Assembly (NCBI GenBank): GCA_947652605.1
Contig: OX393579.1
Location: forward strand, 24,139,674-24,203,673
Direction of reading: 5' to 3'
Origin: Elmis aenea
Taxonomy: Eukaryota > Arthropoda > Insecta > Coleoptera > Elmidae
DNA: 64,000 nt
The translations under genes and the position numbers were made by a program. Positions 1 through 11,025 of this stretch are shown one piece after another (the first letter of the stretch is position 1; each line of letters starts with the position of its first letter). The notes under the pieces were generated by a model. That model was given only the letters and a program-made list of their open reading frames with translations, made no database searches and was not told where the DNA came from.

Positions 1-481
1 CCTCATGTCGACTTTGTAGTCGTTATTATTATTATCATCAAAAATGTCTATTAATGCGTCGTATATTTTCGTATCTTAATGGTCGCAGTGCTTCAACTCT
101 AGATTCCAATCTAGTTGCAGATGAAGGTTTTAATGTTAATTATTTTAATGAATTCTTTTTTAAAATGTCCCACCTTTTAGTAGAACTACTAAAAAAAAAT
201 TAAAGTTCTTGAATAAAGCCAAAAAAAAACTAATTGTTTCGACATTCATTTTTGCGGCATCATTCACAACTAAATTCAACGAATGCGCGGGCACGGAATA
301 AAGAAAGCCCTGGGATTTAAATTTTGAATATGCTTTTAAAGTCCTTTATTTTTACCTGTCATATTTACGCCGTTATCGTAGCCTTGTCCTCTCATATCAC
401 TTATATTTAAATTGAAATCACAGAGCTTTGCCCACTCTCTGATTAGCCGAGTTCTGTGTTGGCGCGCGGTTCAAATTTAGC
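1..481 (-). pseudogene. hAT-type transposase relic (DUF4371/ZMYM1-like), cut by the window edge
   Basis: Read on the minus strand, the stretch around 350-440 gives a run containing LCDFNLNISDMRGQGYDNG followed by VNMTG. This RGQGYDNG block is characteristic of the DUF4371 region of hAT-family transposases and ZMYM1-like domesticated proteins. Downstream the frame continues with LNPRAFFIPCPRAHSLNLVV and NDAAKMNVETISFF after a one-base shift near 290, and nearer the window edge with IYDALIDIFDD. At least one frameshift and several in-frame stops (near 325 and 80) show that the copy is dead. The family's job is cut-and-paste DNA transposition in the nucleus. The C-terminal RNase H-like and dimerisation parts would lie left of the window. 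Family call is strong; borders are approximate. Confidence 0.85.
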
Positions 482-685
482 CTCATCCATACTGGCACGT
501 GTTTTAAATTTATTTTTATACTAGCTTATTTAAAATAAAATTCATTTTGACATTAAATTTGGTTGACATTTTAAAATTTTAAAAACAGCACACATTTTAT
601 TTAAATAAATATTCTTGTAAGGCGCCCCCTTAAGGGGGCGCCCTGATGCTGTGCATCACTTGCATCATGCCTTGGGCCGGCCCTG
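1..685 (-). mobile_element. hAT element, 5' end and part of its transposase
   Basis: The minus-strand element that carries the DUF4371 relic begins at 685 with cagggccggcccaaggcatg, a typical hAT terminal inverted repeat, followed by a short self-complementary segment (630-645, gcgcccccttaagggggcgc). The other end is outside the window, so the expected 8-bp duplication cannot be checked. It abuts a P-like MITE fragment at 686, into which it seems to have inserted. Confidence 0.75.
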
Positions 686-778
686 GAGAAGCGGAAACAT
701 GCATCCGCCATATTGAGAGGCTAACCTGTACGCCTTAGTATCGCTATAACGCTCCTTCCTTTATCTTTTTATTCAATG
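686..778 (-). mobile_element. Fragment of the P-like MITE family seen whole at 60151-60721
   Basis: These 93 bases match 60151-60242 in reverse complement with only a few differences. They end at 778 in the family terminus (…tttttattcaatg). The inner end stops at 686 where a hAT terminus begins. Confidence 0.85.
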
Positions 779-786
779 GTTGCATG

Positions 787-1121
787 CAGGGGTGCATAGT
801 CGGAGTCGGGAGTCGAAGAGTTGTAGCATTTTGAAGAAGTCGGGAGGCATAAACACTTTTTATAGGGGATAAGAATAGAAACAAAACGAAAAGAAAATAA
901 CGATGTTAACCGAACTTTTTTAAAGAACGGAAACAAGGACGACATGGTTTTTTGTTCAAGAACGAAAACGAAAATGATAATATTCAATACGCTTTTAACA
1001 GGTTTTCTTAATGGTCTCCTGTGTAGTGAAAGGAGTCGGGAGTCTAGGGAGTCGGAATCGGTTTAAAAAAATATCGACCCGGGAGTTGTTTATTTTTCTG
1101 CCGACTCCCAATTCCTCGTTG
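787..1121. mobile_element. hAT-like non-autonomous fragment with gagtcgg-type subterminal repeats
   Basis: Begins with caggggtgcatagtcggagt and carries several copies of the motif ggagtcgggagtc near 800 and 1030-1050, with the complementary form ccgactccc near 1101-1110. This is the layout of a hAT MITE with repeated subterminal motifs. The right terminus is not clean, because it runs directly into the element starting at 1122. No matching duplication found. Confidence 0.5.
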
Positions 1122-2441
1122 CAGTGGCGGATTTATGATTTTGCCGCGTGTAAGCTAAGAGTTTTTTGATGCCCTATAAATTTTTATAAACAGCGTCATT
1201 CAAAAAGTCTGCAACAACAGAAAAAAATTTAATATAAATTACTCATAAAATTTTATTTTTGATAAAACTTGTGGCATGATCTAAAACTAATTTTAAGGGG
1301 AAAAAATTTCAATAAAATATCACGTAACACTAGATTTTGCTATTTTAGAAATATTCACAAGAGTAATGTGCCCTTATTTTAAGAGTAACAAATAAAGTTA
1401 ATAAGACCATAATATGAAAATGTTAAAATTCCAATTTTTATTTTTGTACTAATTTTAATAATTTAAAACGTTGGCAATAAATGGAAAAGTTTTTTATTAT
1501 CCATATCTCAGAAAATGTTATTCCTAAAAAAGTTGGTGCATAAGCATAACCTAAAACTCATTTTAATATGAAAAGTAGTCTAATAAAAATTCATGACGCT
1601 AGATTAAAAATGTTCGCAAGAATATTTTAAGTTTTAAATACATTTTAGAGGAAAAATGTTTCACTTTAATAGTAATATCTACTAAATATTAAATATCGTC
1701 TTCCTTAAATATATTTTTTTAAATTCTTAAAATAAGAGCACTTTACTCTTGCGAATATTTCCAAAATCGTTAAAATCTAGTTTCACATGGATTTTTATTA
1801 AACTTCTTTTATCTAAAAATGAGTTTTAGGCCATGAACCTACTTTTTTCAAAAATCAAATTTTTTGACAAATCGGTAGTAATTTGTGCTGCCCGGGCCGA
1901 TTCCTGAGTTTGCCGCCCCTATCAATACACGTCAACAGTTGACAACAGACGTGGACCGTCTACGTGTAGGAACAAACATTGTTTTTGTTGTAAAGTAATA
2001 AACCAAAAGTGCCGCCGCTAAAACAGGGCCGTTCGGAACAGTATTTCTTAATATCAGATTTTTTTTAATTAAAAAAAAATGGATTTAAGAAAAATTAGCC
2101 GTCCCATGAAATTTACCACCCTAGGTTAAAGTCTACTTAGCCTATAAAGCAGTGGTTTCCAACCTGTGGGGCGCGCCCCCCTAAGGGGGCGCGAGACCAT
2201 TACAAGGGGGGCGCGCAGCTGTTGCCAAAATGTCATTTTTGAGTACAAACAATAAGAACTTTATTCATACAGAATATGGTATATTGTTTTGTAGCCCATT
2301 AAATAATAATTATATTAGAACCGTATTTATGAAATTAGATTGATACGAAAAGTGAGGGGGGCGCAAATTTTTTTTATGAAAAAGGAGGGCGGAGGTACAA
2401 AAAGGTTGGAAACCACTGCTATAAAGGTAAATCCGCCACTG
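1122..2441. mobile_element. hAT-like non-autonomous element, host of a nested MITE
   Basis: Left end cagtggcggatttatgattt and right end aaggtaaatccgccactg are inverted copies. The flanks are cctcgttg (1114-1121) and cctgattg (2442-2449), a 6/8 match to an 8-bp duplication. The interior 1190-1870 has no coding sequence I can recognise but recurs in reverse at 21720-22290. A second, younger element (2150-2418) sits inside it. Several hAT-like elements here share the CAGTGGCG start (31923, 59115, 60243). Confidence 0.75.
2150..2418. mobile_element. 269-bp hAT-like MITE with perfect 8-bp duplication
   Basis: Ends are cagtggtttccaacctgtgg and, inverted, aaaggttggaaaccactg. Both flanks read ctataaag (2142-2149 and 2419-2426), a perfect 8-bp target-site duplication. 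G/C-rich subterminal blocks (ggggcgcgccccc) follow the left end. Another member lies at 47716-47990 in the other orientation. Confidence 0.92.
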
Positions 2442-3438
2442 CCTGATTGTTTGTAAGATTGCGATTAGTTATTAAAAAGCACATTAGTTTTTCGTCCATT
2501 TCAATCTGTAAACAGTTACACTTATTTGCCTTTGCCTTGCATCGTCAATATTCTATTTACTTCTTTACTTCTTGTACGTGAGCTTAAGAATCCGCGTATT
2601 ATTATCATTTCATGTTGATTTTTAAAAATTTTGCCTTTTTATCTTTTTTTGTCTTTTGAAAAAGACCAAGACACAATGGTCGAAACGTCAACTACTTCTA
2701 AATATAGAAGACGCGGTTCCAAACCCGGAAACCAAGATTGTATTATGGATAACGGCCGCGAAAGCCTCAAGAATAAAATAGTAGTTCATGTGTTTCAGTG
2801 AATTTGTGAATTAAATATCTATTAACATGTTATTTCAATAATTTAGAAACTCGTTTTATGTGTCATGATCGTATTGCAATATTACAAATGTATCAACATA
2901 CATATCTTAGCCTATGTTTGGGTTTACTAGGACTAAACTCTCAAATTCTGAACAGAAATATGTTGTTTTTAGACAATGTTCAGCAAATTTAGAAATATTG
3001 CGTGTTATGCCATCATATAATTTATTTTTGATAATTCTGATAGTTTCCTTAAGTTAATGATATATAGTCACTAGCGGCTCGTACGAACTTGCAAAGGAGG
3101 GGCGGTAGCGACAAACGCGAATTTTTTATACCGTTCTTGTAAGTTTTATTGTACGTTATCACATGATTTATACAAATTTACTTAAGTTTCTGTTTAACGT
3201 AGAAAATTTGTGTTTTTTTCCGGATATGTTTGTAATAAAAATATTTTTTAAATTTTCATATGGAACTTTTTTGCTATATTTTCTTCTAGGTTTTGCAAAA
3301 ACCCCATATTTACCCAAGTTTCTGTCCAACGTACCAAAAAATATGTGTGCGAGGGTTGTCTAATTTCTGGATATGTTTCTGCGTATCTTTGACTTAACAA
3401 TATAGAAATCGCAGTATATCGCGTTTCACATATAAGTA
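2442..3438. other. No gene or clear element seen
   Basis: AT-rich DNA between two transposons. Short open frames near 3163-3484 have no recognisable domain and no supporting splice or promoter signals. Confidence 0.5.
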
Positions 3439-3691
3439 GAGTAAAGTGCCCTAATATGGAACAGTTACCTATTATGGAATACATCAGTTTTATGACAATG
3501 AATAAGCGATATCTGTTGAAAAGTATATGTACCTATTTGTACGTTGATCACACATTCCCAAATGTAAAATAGTTAAAAAATATTCACTAAATTACATAAC
3601 AGATTCAAATATAGTTTTGAGTTTGACGTGCTACTGAGTTTTTGGGCTAAATCTTTCAGTGCAAAATATTATATGCTAGGGTAAATGATAT

Positions 3692-4106
3692 AATAGTTAT
3701 TTATGTATCAAGGCCAAAAAGTGTAACTTATTCGGCCGCGTCTGGTTTGCTGGCCGAGACGTAGTCGAGGCCAGCAAACAGGCAAGGCCGAAAAAGTACG
3801 TTTTGGCCGAGGTGCATATTACATTTTTTGTGCGATCGAATTAAAAACAATTTAAATTTTTAGTTTTTTTCAAAAATATAGGTTAGAAACTACGTGACAT
3901 TCTGTCACTGACAGATGACGGCGTATGTACTGCATTACCGGCCCTCTCCTTAGCAACGGCCGTAAAAGTTACTTTTTCGGCCGTTGCTAAGGGTAACGGT
4001 CTGAAAAGTATCTTTTACGGCCGTTGCTAAGGATAGGGCCGGTAATGCAGTACTTTATGGTTGCTAACGCGTCTGTCAAACAGCTGTTTCTAGTAGGATC
4101 TCACAA
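3692..4106 (+). repeat. Hairpin-bearing repeat family, copy A (tandem with copy B)
   Basis: Starts aatagttatttatgtatcaa and ends near gatctcacaaaa. It has two palindromic parts. The first, around 3747-3780, pairs gtttgctggcc with ggccagcaaac. The second runs from about 3930 to 4055, where gtactgcattaccggccct is mirrored by gggccggtaatgcagtac with inner arms ttagcaacggcc / ggccgttgctaa. No coding capacity. Copy B follows immediately and is nearly identical. The superfamily is not recognised: the outermost ends are not inverted repeats of each other. Confidence 0.85.
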
Positions 4107-4525
4107 AATAGTTATTTATGTATCAAGGCCAAAAAGTGTAACTTTTTCGGCCGCGTCTGGTTTGCTGGCCGAGACGTAGTCGAGGCCAGCAAACAAGCAA
4201 GGCCGAAAAAGTACGTTTTGGCCGAAGTGCATATTACATTTTTTGTGCGATCGAATTAAAAACAATTTAAATTTTTAGTAATTTTCAAAATTATAGGTTA
4301 GAAACTACGTGACATTCTGTCACTGACAGATGACGGCGTATGTACTGCATTACCGGCCCTCTCCTTAGCAACGCCCGTAAAAGTTACTTTTTCGGCCGTT
4401 GCTAAGGGTAACGGCCTGAAAAGTAACTTTTACGGCCGTTGCTAAGGATAGGTCCGGTAATGCAGTACTTTATGGTTGCTAACGCGTCCGTCAAACAGCT
4501 GTTTCTAGTACGATCGCACAAAAAA
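4107..4525 (+). repeat. Hairpin-bearing repeat family, copy B
   Basis: Head-to-tail second unit of the family, about 415 bp downstream of copy A and almost identical to it, including both palindromes. Ends cgatcgcacaaaaaat. An inner segment attttttgtgcgatcg (near 4235-4255) is the inverse of this right end. The tandem layout suggests unequal exchange or a replicative event rather than two independent insertions. Confidence 0.85.
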
Positions 4526-4698
4526 TATTTTATTGCATGTTTATTTAACATGAGCCTTTACATTTCAATGAAATAGACCAAAATTTTGATTAGGGCCATT
4601 TCATGTTTTACATATACCGATTTTTGAAATGTCACATTGATGCCTAATATGGAATACATAGAGGTGCCTTATAATGAATATGATTATGGTCACTAAGT

Positions 4699-4799
4699 AC
4701 AGCAATATGGGTTCAATGTCAAAAGTGTCAGAAATGGGCAGACGAAAAATGTGCAAAATACCCAAAAAACAATTCTATTGTCCTACCTGTAAAAAATAA
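4699..4799 (+). pseudogene. PHD/zinc-finger-like C-terminal tail of a pogo-type transposase
   Basis: The plus strand reads IWVQCQKCQKWADEKCAKYP and, after a one-base frame change, KKQFYCPTCKK and a stop (4797-4799). The spacing C-x2-C-x2-W-x4-C plus a terminal C-x2-C resembles the PHD-like finger found at the C-terminus of many insect pogo/Tigger-like DDE transposases. It sits inside an element with TA duplications, which fits. The rest of the transposase is absent, so this is a relic. Family assignment rests on the cysteine pattern only. Confidence 0.6.
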
Positions 4800-5524
4800 A
4801 TAAATAATCAACATTTAGTTCGAATGACACTTGAATTATAATTTAATTTACATAAATAACAGAGTTTTGGTTTGGTTTAAGTAATAATGCAAATCAGAAA
4901 GAAATAAAAGATTAATCTATGAGCAGTTGTTTATTTTAATGTATATTTCCTATATAATTCTATATTCCATATTAAGAACCCCTAATATTCCATATTAGGT
5001 TCCCCGGGAGCTTAATATGGAATAGTAGTAACATTTAAAAAAAAATAGTTATATAAGAAATATCTACCGTAATATCGTACCAGAATTCGAGCTATGTGTT
5101 GCATATTCATTACAAATTCCTTACAATTTTTTTTACAAAATTTTGTTGAATAAATGTGAATATTATTGCCGAATTCAAAAAAGTGTTCCATATTAAAGCA
5201 CTTTACTCTACAGATAAATAACTTTAAAACGTTTAACAAAAAACTATTTGGAATAAATTCAATTAGTTAACCTTTAATACCATTTTATAACTGCTTGAAA
5301 TATTAAATTGATTCTTCTATTAATATAATAAGTTTAAGTAAAGGTAACATATTAGGAGTATTTAATAGTGATTCTTAATAAAAAATTTAAATGAAAATCA
5401 TATTTGAAAACAAACTATACGCATTTTAAGTAAAAAAATTATGGTACATTTAATCTACTAGAAATATATTTTCAAAAATTTAATCTCAAAATAAAGTGAA
5501 TTATCAACATCAGTTCTAAAATAA

Positions 5525-6017
5525 TATTTTTTGTGCGATCGTACTAGAAACAGCTGTTTGACGGACGCGTTAGCAGCCATAAAGTACTGCATTACCGGCG
5601 TTATCCTTAGCAACGGCCTAAAAAGTAACTTTTCAGGTCGTTACCCTTAGCAACGGCCTGAAAAGTAACTTTTTCGGCCACTACAACGTAAATTTGCAAT
5701 AAAGCTAACAGCATACGCTGTCATCTGTCAGTAACAGAATGTCACGTACTTCTAACCTATATTTTTGAAAAATACTAAAAATTTAAATTGTTTTTAATTC
5801 TATGGGTCAATCTAAACAGATGAATCTTCCTAAGGTGTAAACACATTTTACTGTAGTTACCATTGTTGCTATTGAGATTATGATTGTTATTAACAAAGGA
5901 AGATTCATCTGTTTAGAATGACCCATCGCACAAAAAATGTAATATGCACCTCGGCCAAAACGTACTTTTTCGGCCGAAAAAGTTACACTTTTTGGCCTTG
6001 ATACATAAATAACTATT
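5525..6017 (-). repeat. Hairpin-bearing repeat family, copy C, interrupted by a small MITE
   Basis: Minus-strand copy running from aatagttatttatgtatcaa (6017 leftwards) to cgatcgcacaaaaaat (5525). The first hairpin is missing: the sequence between two ggcc boxes is deleted cleanly, leaving cggccgaaaaagtacg. The central region is shortened relative to A/B and resembles copy D. A 121-bp MITE lies inside at 5804-5924. Confidence 0.85.
5804..5924. mobile_element. 121-bp MITE with ~28-bp terminal inverted repeats
   Basis: Left arm gggtcaatctaaacagatga and right arm (inverted) gggtcattctaaacagatga continue as inverted repeats for about 28 bases with one mismatch. Comparison with uninterrupted copies of the surrounding repeat shows the insertion point at aattcgat/cgcac and suggests a duplication of only AT. 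Superfamily unknown. Confidence 0.8.
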
Positions 6018-6786
6018 TTGATGATATTTGTCATTATAATCGTGTAAATAGCAATCAATATACAAAAGAATTTAAAAAATGTTAACGAAGTGTCCGTTCA
6101 TTAGTATTAACCAAATTTTTTAAATATTATACCAACCTTAATCACACCGTACTAATTCCATCAAGCACCCGTTATAACCCATTGTTAATTGCATTATTAC
6201 GCATGTATTGATTTATTTTCGTTACTTTTAACAAAGTAAGCATTGTTAATGACGAAGTTTGATTGGCTTTTATATTTTTAATTTTTAACTAATGTAATAT
6301 AGTATCCTCACGTCCACGATTCATACGATTTAAAGTTGATAATTTTATGTAAATTAATACTTTTATAAACTGCATATAAAAACTTCTTTTCAAAGAAACC
6401 AATACTGTTTAAAAACCATGACTGCTTATTAATTTTTTTTATACAATTATATTAAACAACTTATAGCTATTGTTTCCTATTTAACTCTTTTATCGCTATG
6501 TTCTTCTCAAGACATACATCCAGCCAGTTTTTTAATAATAATATTGATAGTTTTAAACTATGCGTTAAAAATTATTGTTGTAAAATTATTTTCTTCCGCT
6601 TCAGTAACTAACTGTTTACGATAAGTTAATAATTTTACGGTTAATAATTCTCTTGTATCGCATTAGTCATGTATTCTGAACGTAAGTCGGTTCGGCCCAT
6701 CGCTAAATTAAAATGTAAGGTATATTGGTGGCGTCCTATCAAGCACATATTTTTTTAAGAATTCAAAATTTTAGCGGGTTAGTTAT
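6018..6786. other. No gene or element seen
   Basis: AT-rich sequence, no convincing open frame, terminal repeats or RNA structure noticed. Confidence 0.5.
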
Positions 6787-6788
6787 TA

Positions 6789-9700
6789 TACAGGGTTTGC
6801 GTTTGACTGTCGCACCCCTATAACTTTATTTTAAGAGGAAACCCCTATAAACCTAATTTTTGTAAATCGTGGAAATTCTCTATCGAATGACCTTCAAATA
6901 TTTTCTACGATAAAATATGCCAGAGTGACTATGTTCTGTGATGTCAGATTTTTTATAAATTACAGCTAGTTATACTTTTTTTTATTGATTTTGATAGAGA
7001 ATCAAATTCTAAATCCGACAGTGCATTAAAAAAATAAGCATACAAAGGAAAATGTTTGAGAAAAATGAATTTTTTTTTTACAAAATCGTTGTATTAACTA
7101 AACAAAACACGATCGCTGTAGTATGTAATTGACATTTTATAACTTGTCTTATTGTGTTTAACTATCTTTGATAAAAAATCATTATTTTGTGAGTATTAAA
7201 TTAAAAATGGAACTTCTGTCAATTTTTTTCTGAGGCGAAGAAGGAAGCCACTTACTTTTGAAACAATTACATTATATTCGACGATGTAGTACGAGTATAT
7301 TATTATTTTTCTTTCGTTAATAATTAATGCAGGATATCCAAGCAGAAGTATTTACTTCTGCAACTTCTTTAATTTACGCGATAAAGCTTAGGTGTTTATT
7401 ACAAAATATTTGAAGAGTCGCAAGTCTTTTCAAATTGTGTTATTAATTTTAATATTCACTTAATTGTTTCAAAGATATTTGATTTTCAAATTTGATTTTT
7501 CAGTTTAATATTTTTTTTAATAGAACCTACTTTATATTTTCAATTGCGTCAGTTGAAATTTCCGATCATATAAATTGTCTGCCTTTTGCGAAAAACAAGT
7601 AATAATTAAAAATCTTCGATAAACTGTCAAATATATTGTATGTAGAGATAATAAACAGGAGCATAATTTAAATGAAAATACAACATAATTCCAATTTTTA
7701 TAAAGGGCACCTTGATTTTTAAACCATCATTTCAAAATTCTTGTATTTTTCAGCATAGAATAGAAACTTTCAATAGTTTTTAAATGTTGAATTTGAAAGT
7801 AAAGGGTTTTTTTTTAAATAAAAATAATTTTAATTTGTTAAGGTAAATTGCGTTGCTTTTATCAATTGTTGCAATGTGTAATATAGTATGATTTAGCAAT
7901 TAAAAACTTTGTTGCAAACGAAATCTGTATTGATTTAATCCTGTGAACTACAATGTTAGAAATACTATTACATGTGGTAAAATAAATTTCGAATATATTT
8001 AGAATAGTTTAAATTTATGAGTTAACATTTTCTAGACCACACAATTTTCATGAATGTGCCATGAATTGTAGAACCCTTTGATAATGCTGAAATCGCTTCA
8101 TACACAGTATGAAAACGTGTACAGAAAATGTCATTTGGTGGTCAGAAGAGCTAGTTAATGTGTTTCGTAAACGTGTAATTTTCCATCATGTTTAAAATTC
8201 TTATTCTTCAGTTTAATATTACCTGTTATTTAAATAAATTTTACGCATTCGTTTAAGGTGCAAAACCACTGTAAATAGAACATTCTTGTTAACAGAATTT
8301 CTTTCAAACGCAAACTTTTGGTTTTTGTTAAATCATGCTTGTTATCTATTAACTGAAATATTGTGTATATCTCGTATTTGCAGAGGTAATTGAATTTTAG
8401 TTTAGCCGTATGACTTCTTTTAGTAGTATAAAAAAGTAATTAATTAATACGGTCATAAGTATTCAAGCCAGCAGTTTCACATAATGGCAGAACTTGTAAA
8501 TTCTCATCGAAATAATACATCGGAATGCCAATTTAAATAACCGAGTATAAATTAATAGTGATTTCTCTCTGTTAAACTTGAAATCTTTAATCCTACTGAA
8601 ATATATTTTTCTTAAATTTAGGAGCAAATATGTTGGCAAACGTACATATGTCATCTTATATATTAAATTTTTTTGTGTCGATTATTTTATACTCGTATAT
8701 ATATAAGTTTTTTCATGAGCCAATTTGAATAATGAAGTAGTCAAGGTATAAAAACACATTACGGATAAAACATATAAAGTCGGTTTAATTAGCAAAGTTA
8801 CATACAAGAGAGCTCAGATTGTACCTTAAAAGTTAACTTAATAAATTGGTGCAAAAAATTAAAGTTTATATTATTTTTTACGTTTTCAAGTTTTAAAAAA
8901 CAATATGAATTCATTTAGATAACTTAACATGTATCAGTGTTATCTTAGTACACTTATGTACAAAGAAATAACTGTCAAGTTTTGATTATCAAATGGACGT
9001 TATATTAGCTATTTACATTAATAGATAGCATTTGTTTTGGTTTTTTTTACTTTCAATGATATATCACTTATAAAAAATACAAAAAGTTGACCTATGACAG
9101 AAACATTATTATTTTAAAGAGTTTTCGGTATATGAAAATTCGTTTATTTTTACTCATTCTTTGATTATTTGACACTTAGTTCTAAATCGTTGTTTCGTTG
9201 TTGTTTTTTTTTTTATTTTGATAGATTTTTTTAACTATCAGATGTACTAATTCAGAATTACACATTTCATGTTATTTTTGTTATTCGTGGAACTAATATG
9301 TATAGTATTTTGATTAAGATAGTCTAGTAAAATAAAAAAAGCTGTTTCATAATCATTAAACGAAAAGCTGATTTTTTGAAATTAATAAATTTTTGGTTTA
9401 TTTTGGATTTAATGTTTTACTTTTACATTAGTTAAAATTTGCGTGAAATGACAAAACTAAATTGTCTTTTGTTTCATGGCACTCTTTAGCTTCATTGGGA
9501 CTTTTTGATGAATTTTATTTGTTTTGAGCCTAAATATTAAAATAAATATATTAAACCTTATATTATTGAAAAGAGGAAAAAATCCTATTATATGAGGTCA
9601 TAGCCAACTATAGTAATTTATCTAAGAATTAAAACAAATTAATATTTTCATTTTGTAGTGCGTAAAAAATCTACAACTTTTTCCCCAAAAATGTTTTTGT

Positions 9701-10406
9701 ACCATCAAGTATAACCGAGTTATTAACGATTTAAAAAAATGGTTATTTTGGTTTTGTTTATTATCTAGCGTGCCATGGAAATTTTTCAAAACATTAAAGC
9801 ATCATTGAATAGGTCTACGAAAATGGAACAACTTGTCTAATTTAAACTTTTTTGTAGCTCTTACCGTTTACGAGATCCCAATAGTGGCCCTTCTATGTGG
9901 ACCACCCTGTATATTGTGAGCAATAAATTGAAACGTCTTAAATACACACAGAAGCAATTTGACAAAAGGTTCATTTACAATTAAATACTCACAAAATAAG
10001 GATTTTTCGTCGAATAGTAATTAAACACAATTAAATAAATTATAAACTGTCTTTTAATACTACAACGATGATGTTTTGTCTTGTCAAATACTTTGGTGAA
10101 AAATACTCAATGAAATTTAAACTATTCTCTCTTCTCTACTTATGATTATTTTTTAATGCAATATCGGATTTAAATTAACAATTTTTATTAGGATCAATAA
10201 AAAAAATAACTCCATAGAATTTTTAAAAAAAGTTGAATATCGCCAGTCTGACATATTTCATTGTAGTAAAAACAATGGAACGTCATATTATAGAGAGTTT
10301 TCCGCGATTTACAAATATATAAAGTTTTTATATAAACATCCATAGAGGTTTCCTCGCAAAATAACCAAGTTATAGGCGTGCCACAGTTAAACTGAATCAC
10401 CCAGTA
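6789..10406. mobile_element. Possible 3.6-kb TA-target element, related to the foldback at 60767-61395
   Basis: The left end (tacagggtttgcgtttgact, then gtcgcacccctataac) and the right end in reverse (tactgggtgattcagtttaa, then ctgtggcacgcctataac) are diverged inverted copies over roughly 150-200 bp, each next to TA. The same family is seen intact at 60767-61395. The interior between about 7100 and 10190 has no recognisable transposase; it includes a fragment of another foldback family (9250-9911). It may be a single decayed element or two solo ends 3.6 kb apart. Confidence 0.4.
9250..9911 (+). repeat. Half copy of the foldback family seen at 15946-17207
   Basis: Matches about 16480-17207: shared blocks include gtctagtaaa…aaaagctgt, ttgttttgagcctaa, aaatctacaacttttt, and the right end cttctatgtggaccaccctg then TATA. 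The opposite arm is not present nearby, so this is a truncated copy. Confidence 0.75.
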
Positions 10407-10917
10407 TATATCTTTTTGTTAATTCAATCCAATATAATCTCTTATATTATGCGAAATCTTCATAGTGGCCCGAATTAAGTAATGTGCCGTGTACATATAA
10501 TCATATTATAGGGCAGGGCTGTTCAACTAGCGGCCCGCGAGCCACATACGGCCCGCGAAAGAACTTTTGTGGCCCGTAAACACCTTACAAAAAATTATTC
10601 ATGCCCGGTTTCTCCGACACATCTCAAGATCGAACTTATATAAGACCGCCTTATATTTAAGTACGTCTCAAGTTACCAATGCGTTGCACAGAAAACATAT
10701 TCCGGAATCTGTTAGACATCTCAGCTAAGTTAGAACTCGGTTTGGCAACGTTGCAAGAAGTCGGCACATTATAACGGCAGATTTGAATGGCAAATTTTCA
10801 TTGGCCATTCCCATCATAGCTGTTAAAACGGCTCCCTGTGACATGCTGTTGTTGCTATCAGCTGATAGTCGCACATAAAGTTACAGTTCGGTGTTTATTA
10901 TTTTATTTTGTGTTGAA

Positions 10918-11025
10918 ATGGCGGACAAAAAAAGAATAAATTATACCATGGAGTAAAAACAATTATTAATTAGCTTGGTGGAAGAAAATAAGTGTGTTTT
11001 AGAGAACAAATCTACCAATGCTGTT
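10918..11025 (+). pseudogene. Start of a Harbinger Myb/SANT-like DNA-binding protein
   Basis: From the ATG at 10918 the frame reads MADKKRINYTME, a TAA stop at 10954, then KQLLISLVEENKCVLENKST and NAV. This matches the N-terminal pattern of Myb/SANT-like domains (PF13873 type: F/YT.E.K.LL..LVE..K.V.E.K.T.AV). In that family the domain binds the transposon ends and brings the nuclease to them. The stop and the abrupt end at a hAT-like terminus (11026) show that it is dead. Two features support the call: the ATG context after a short leader, and the position inside a TNA-flanked element. Confidence 0.75.

Larger units (their letters stand above)
3439..5208 (+). mobile_element. pogo-like (TA-target) element with two hairpin-repeat copies inside
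   Basis: Inverted ends are gagtaaagtgccctaatatg at the left and catattaaagcactttactc at the right, each flanked by TA (3437-3438 and 5209-5210), as for the Tc1/mariner/pogo superfamily. The motif cctaatatggaa and its complement recur through the subterminal regions (3450-3480, 4640-4660, 4950-5030). The only coding remnant is a zinc-finger-like tail at 4699-4799. The catalytic DDE part is missing, replaced in effect by the tandem repeat at 3692-4525. Confidence 0.7.

Noticed and set aside
3692..4525. CRISPR-like or satellite array
   Set aside because: Only two tandem units of ~415 bp, no regular short repeat-spacer pattern, and dispersed single copies elsewhere in a eukaryotic context.
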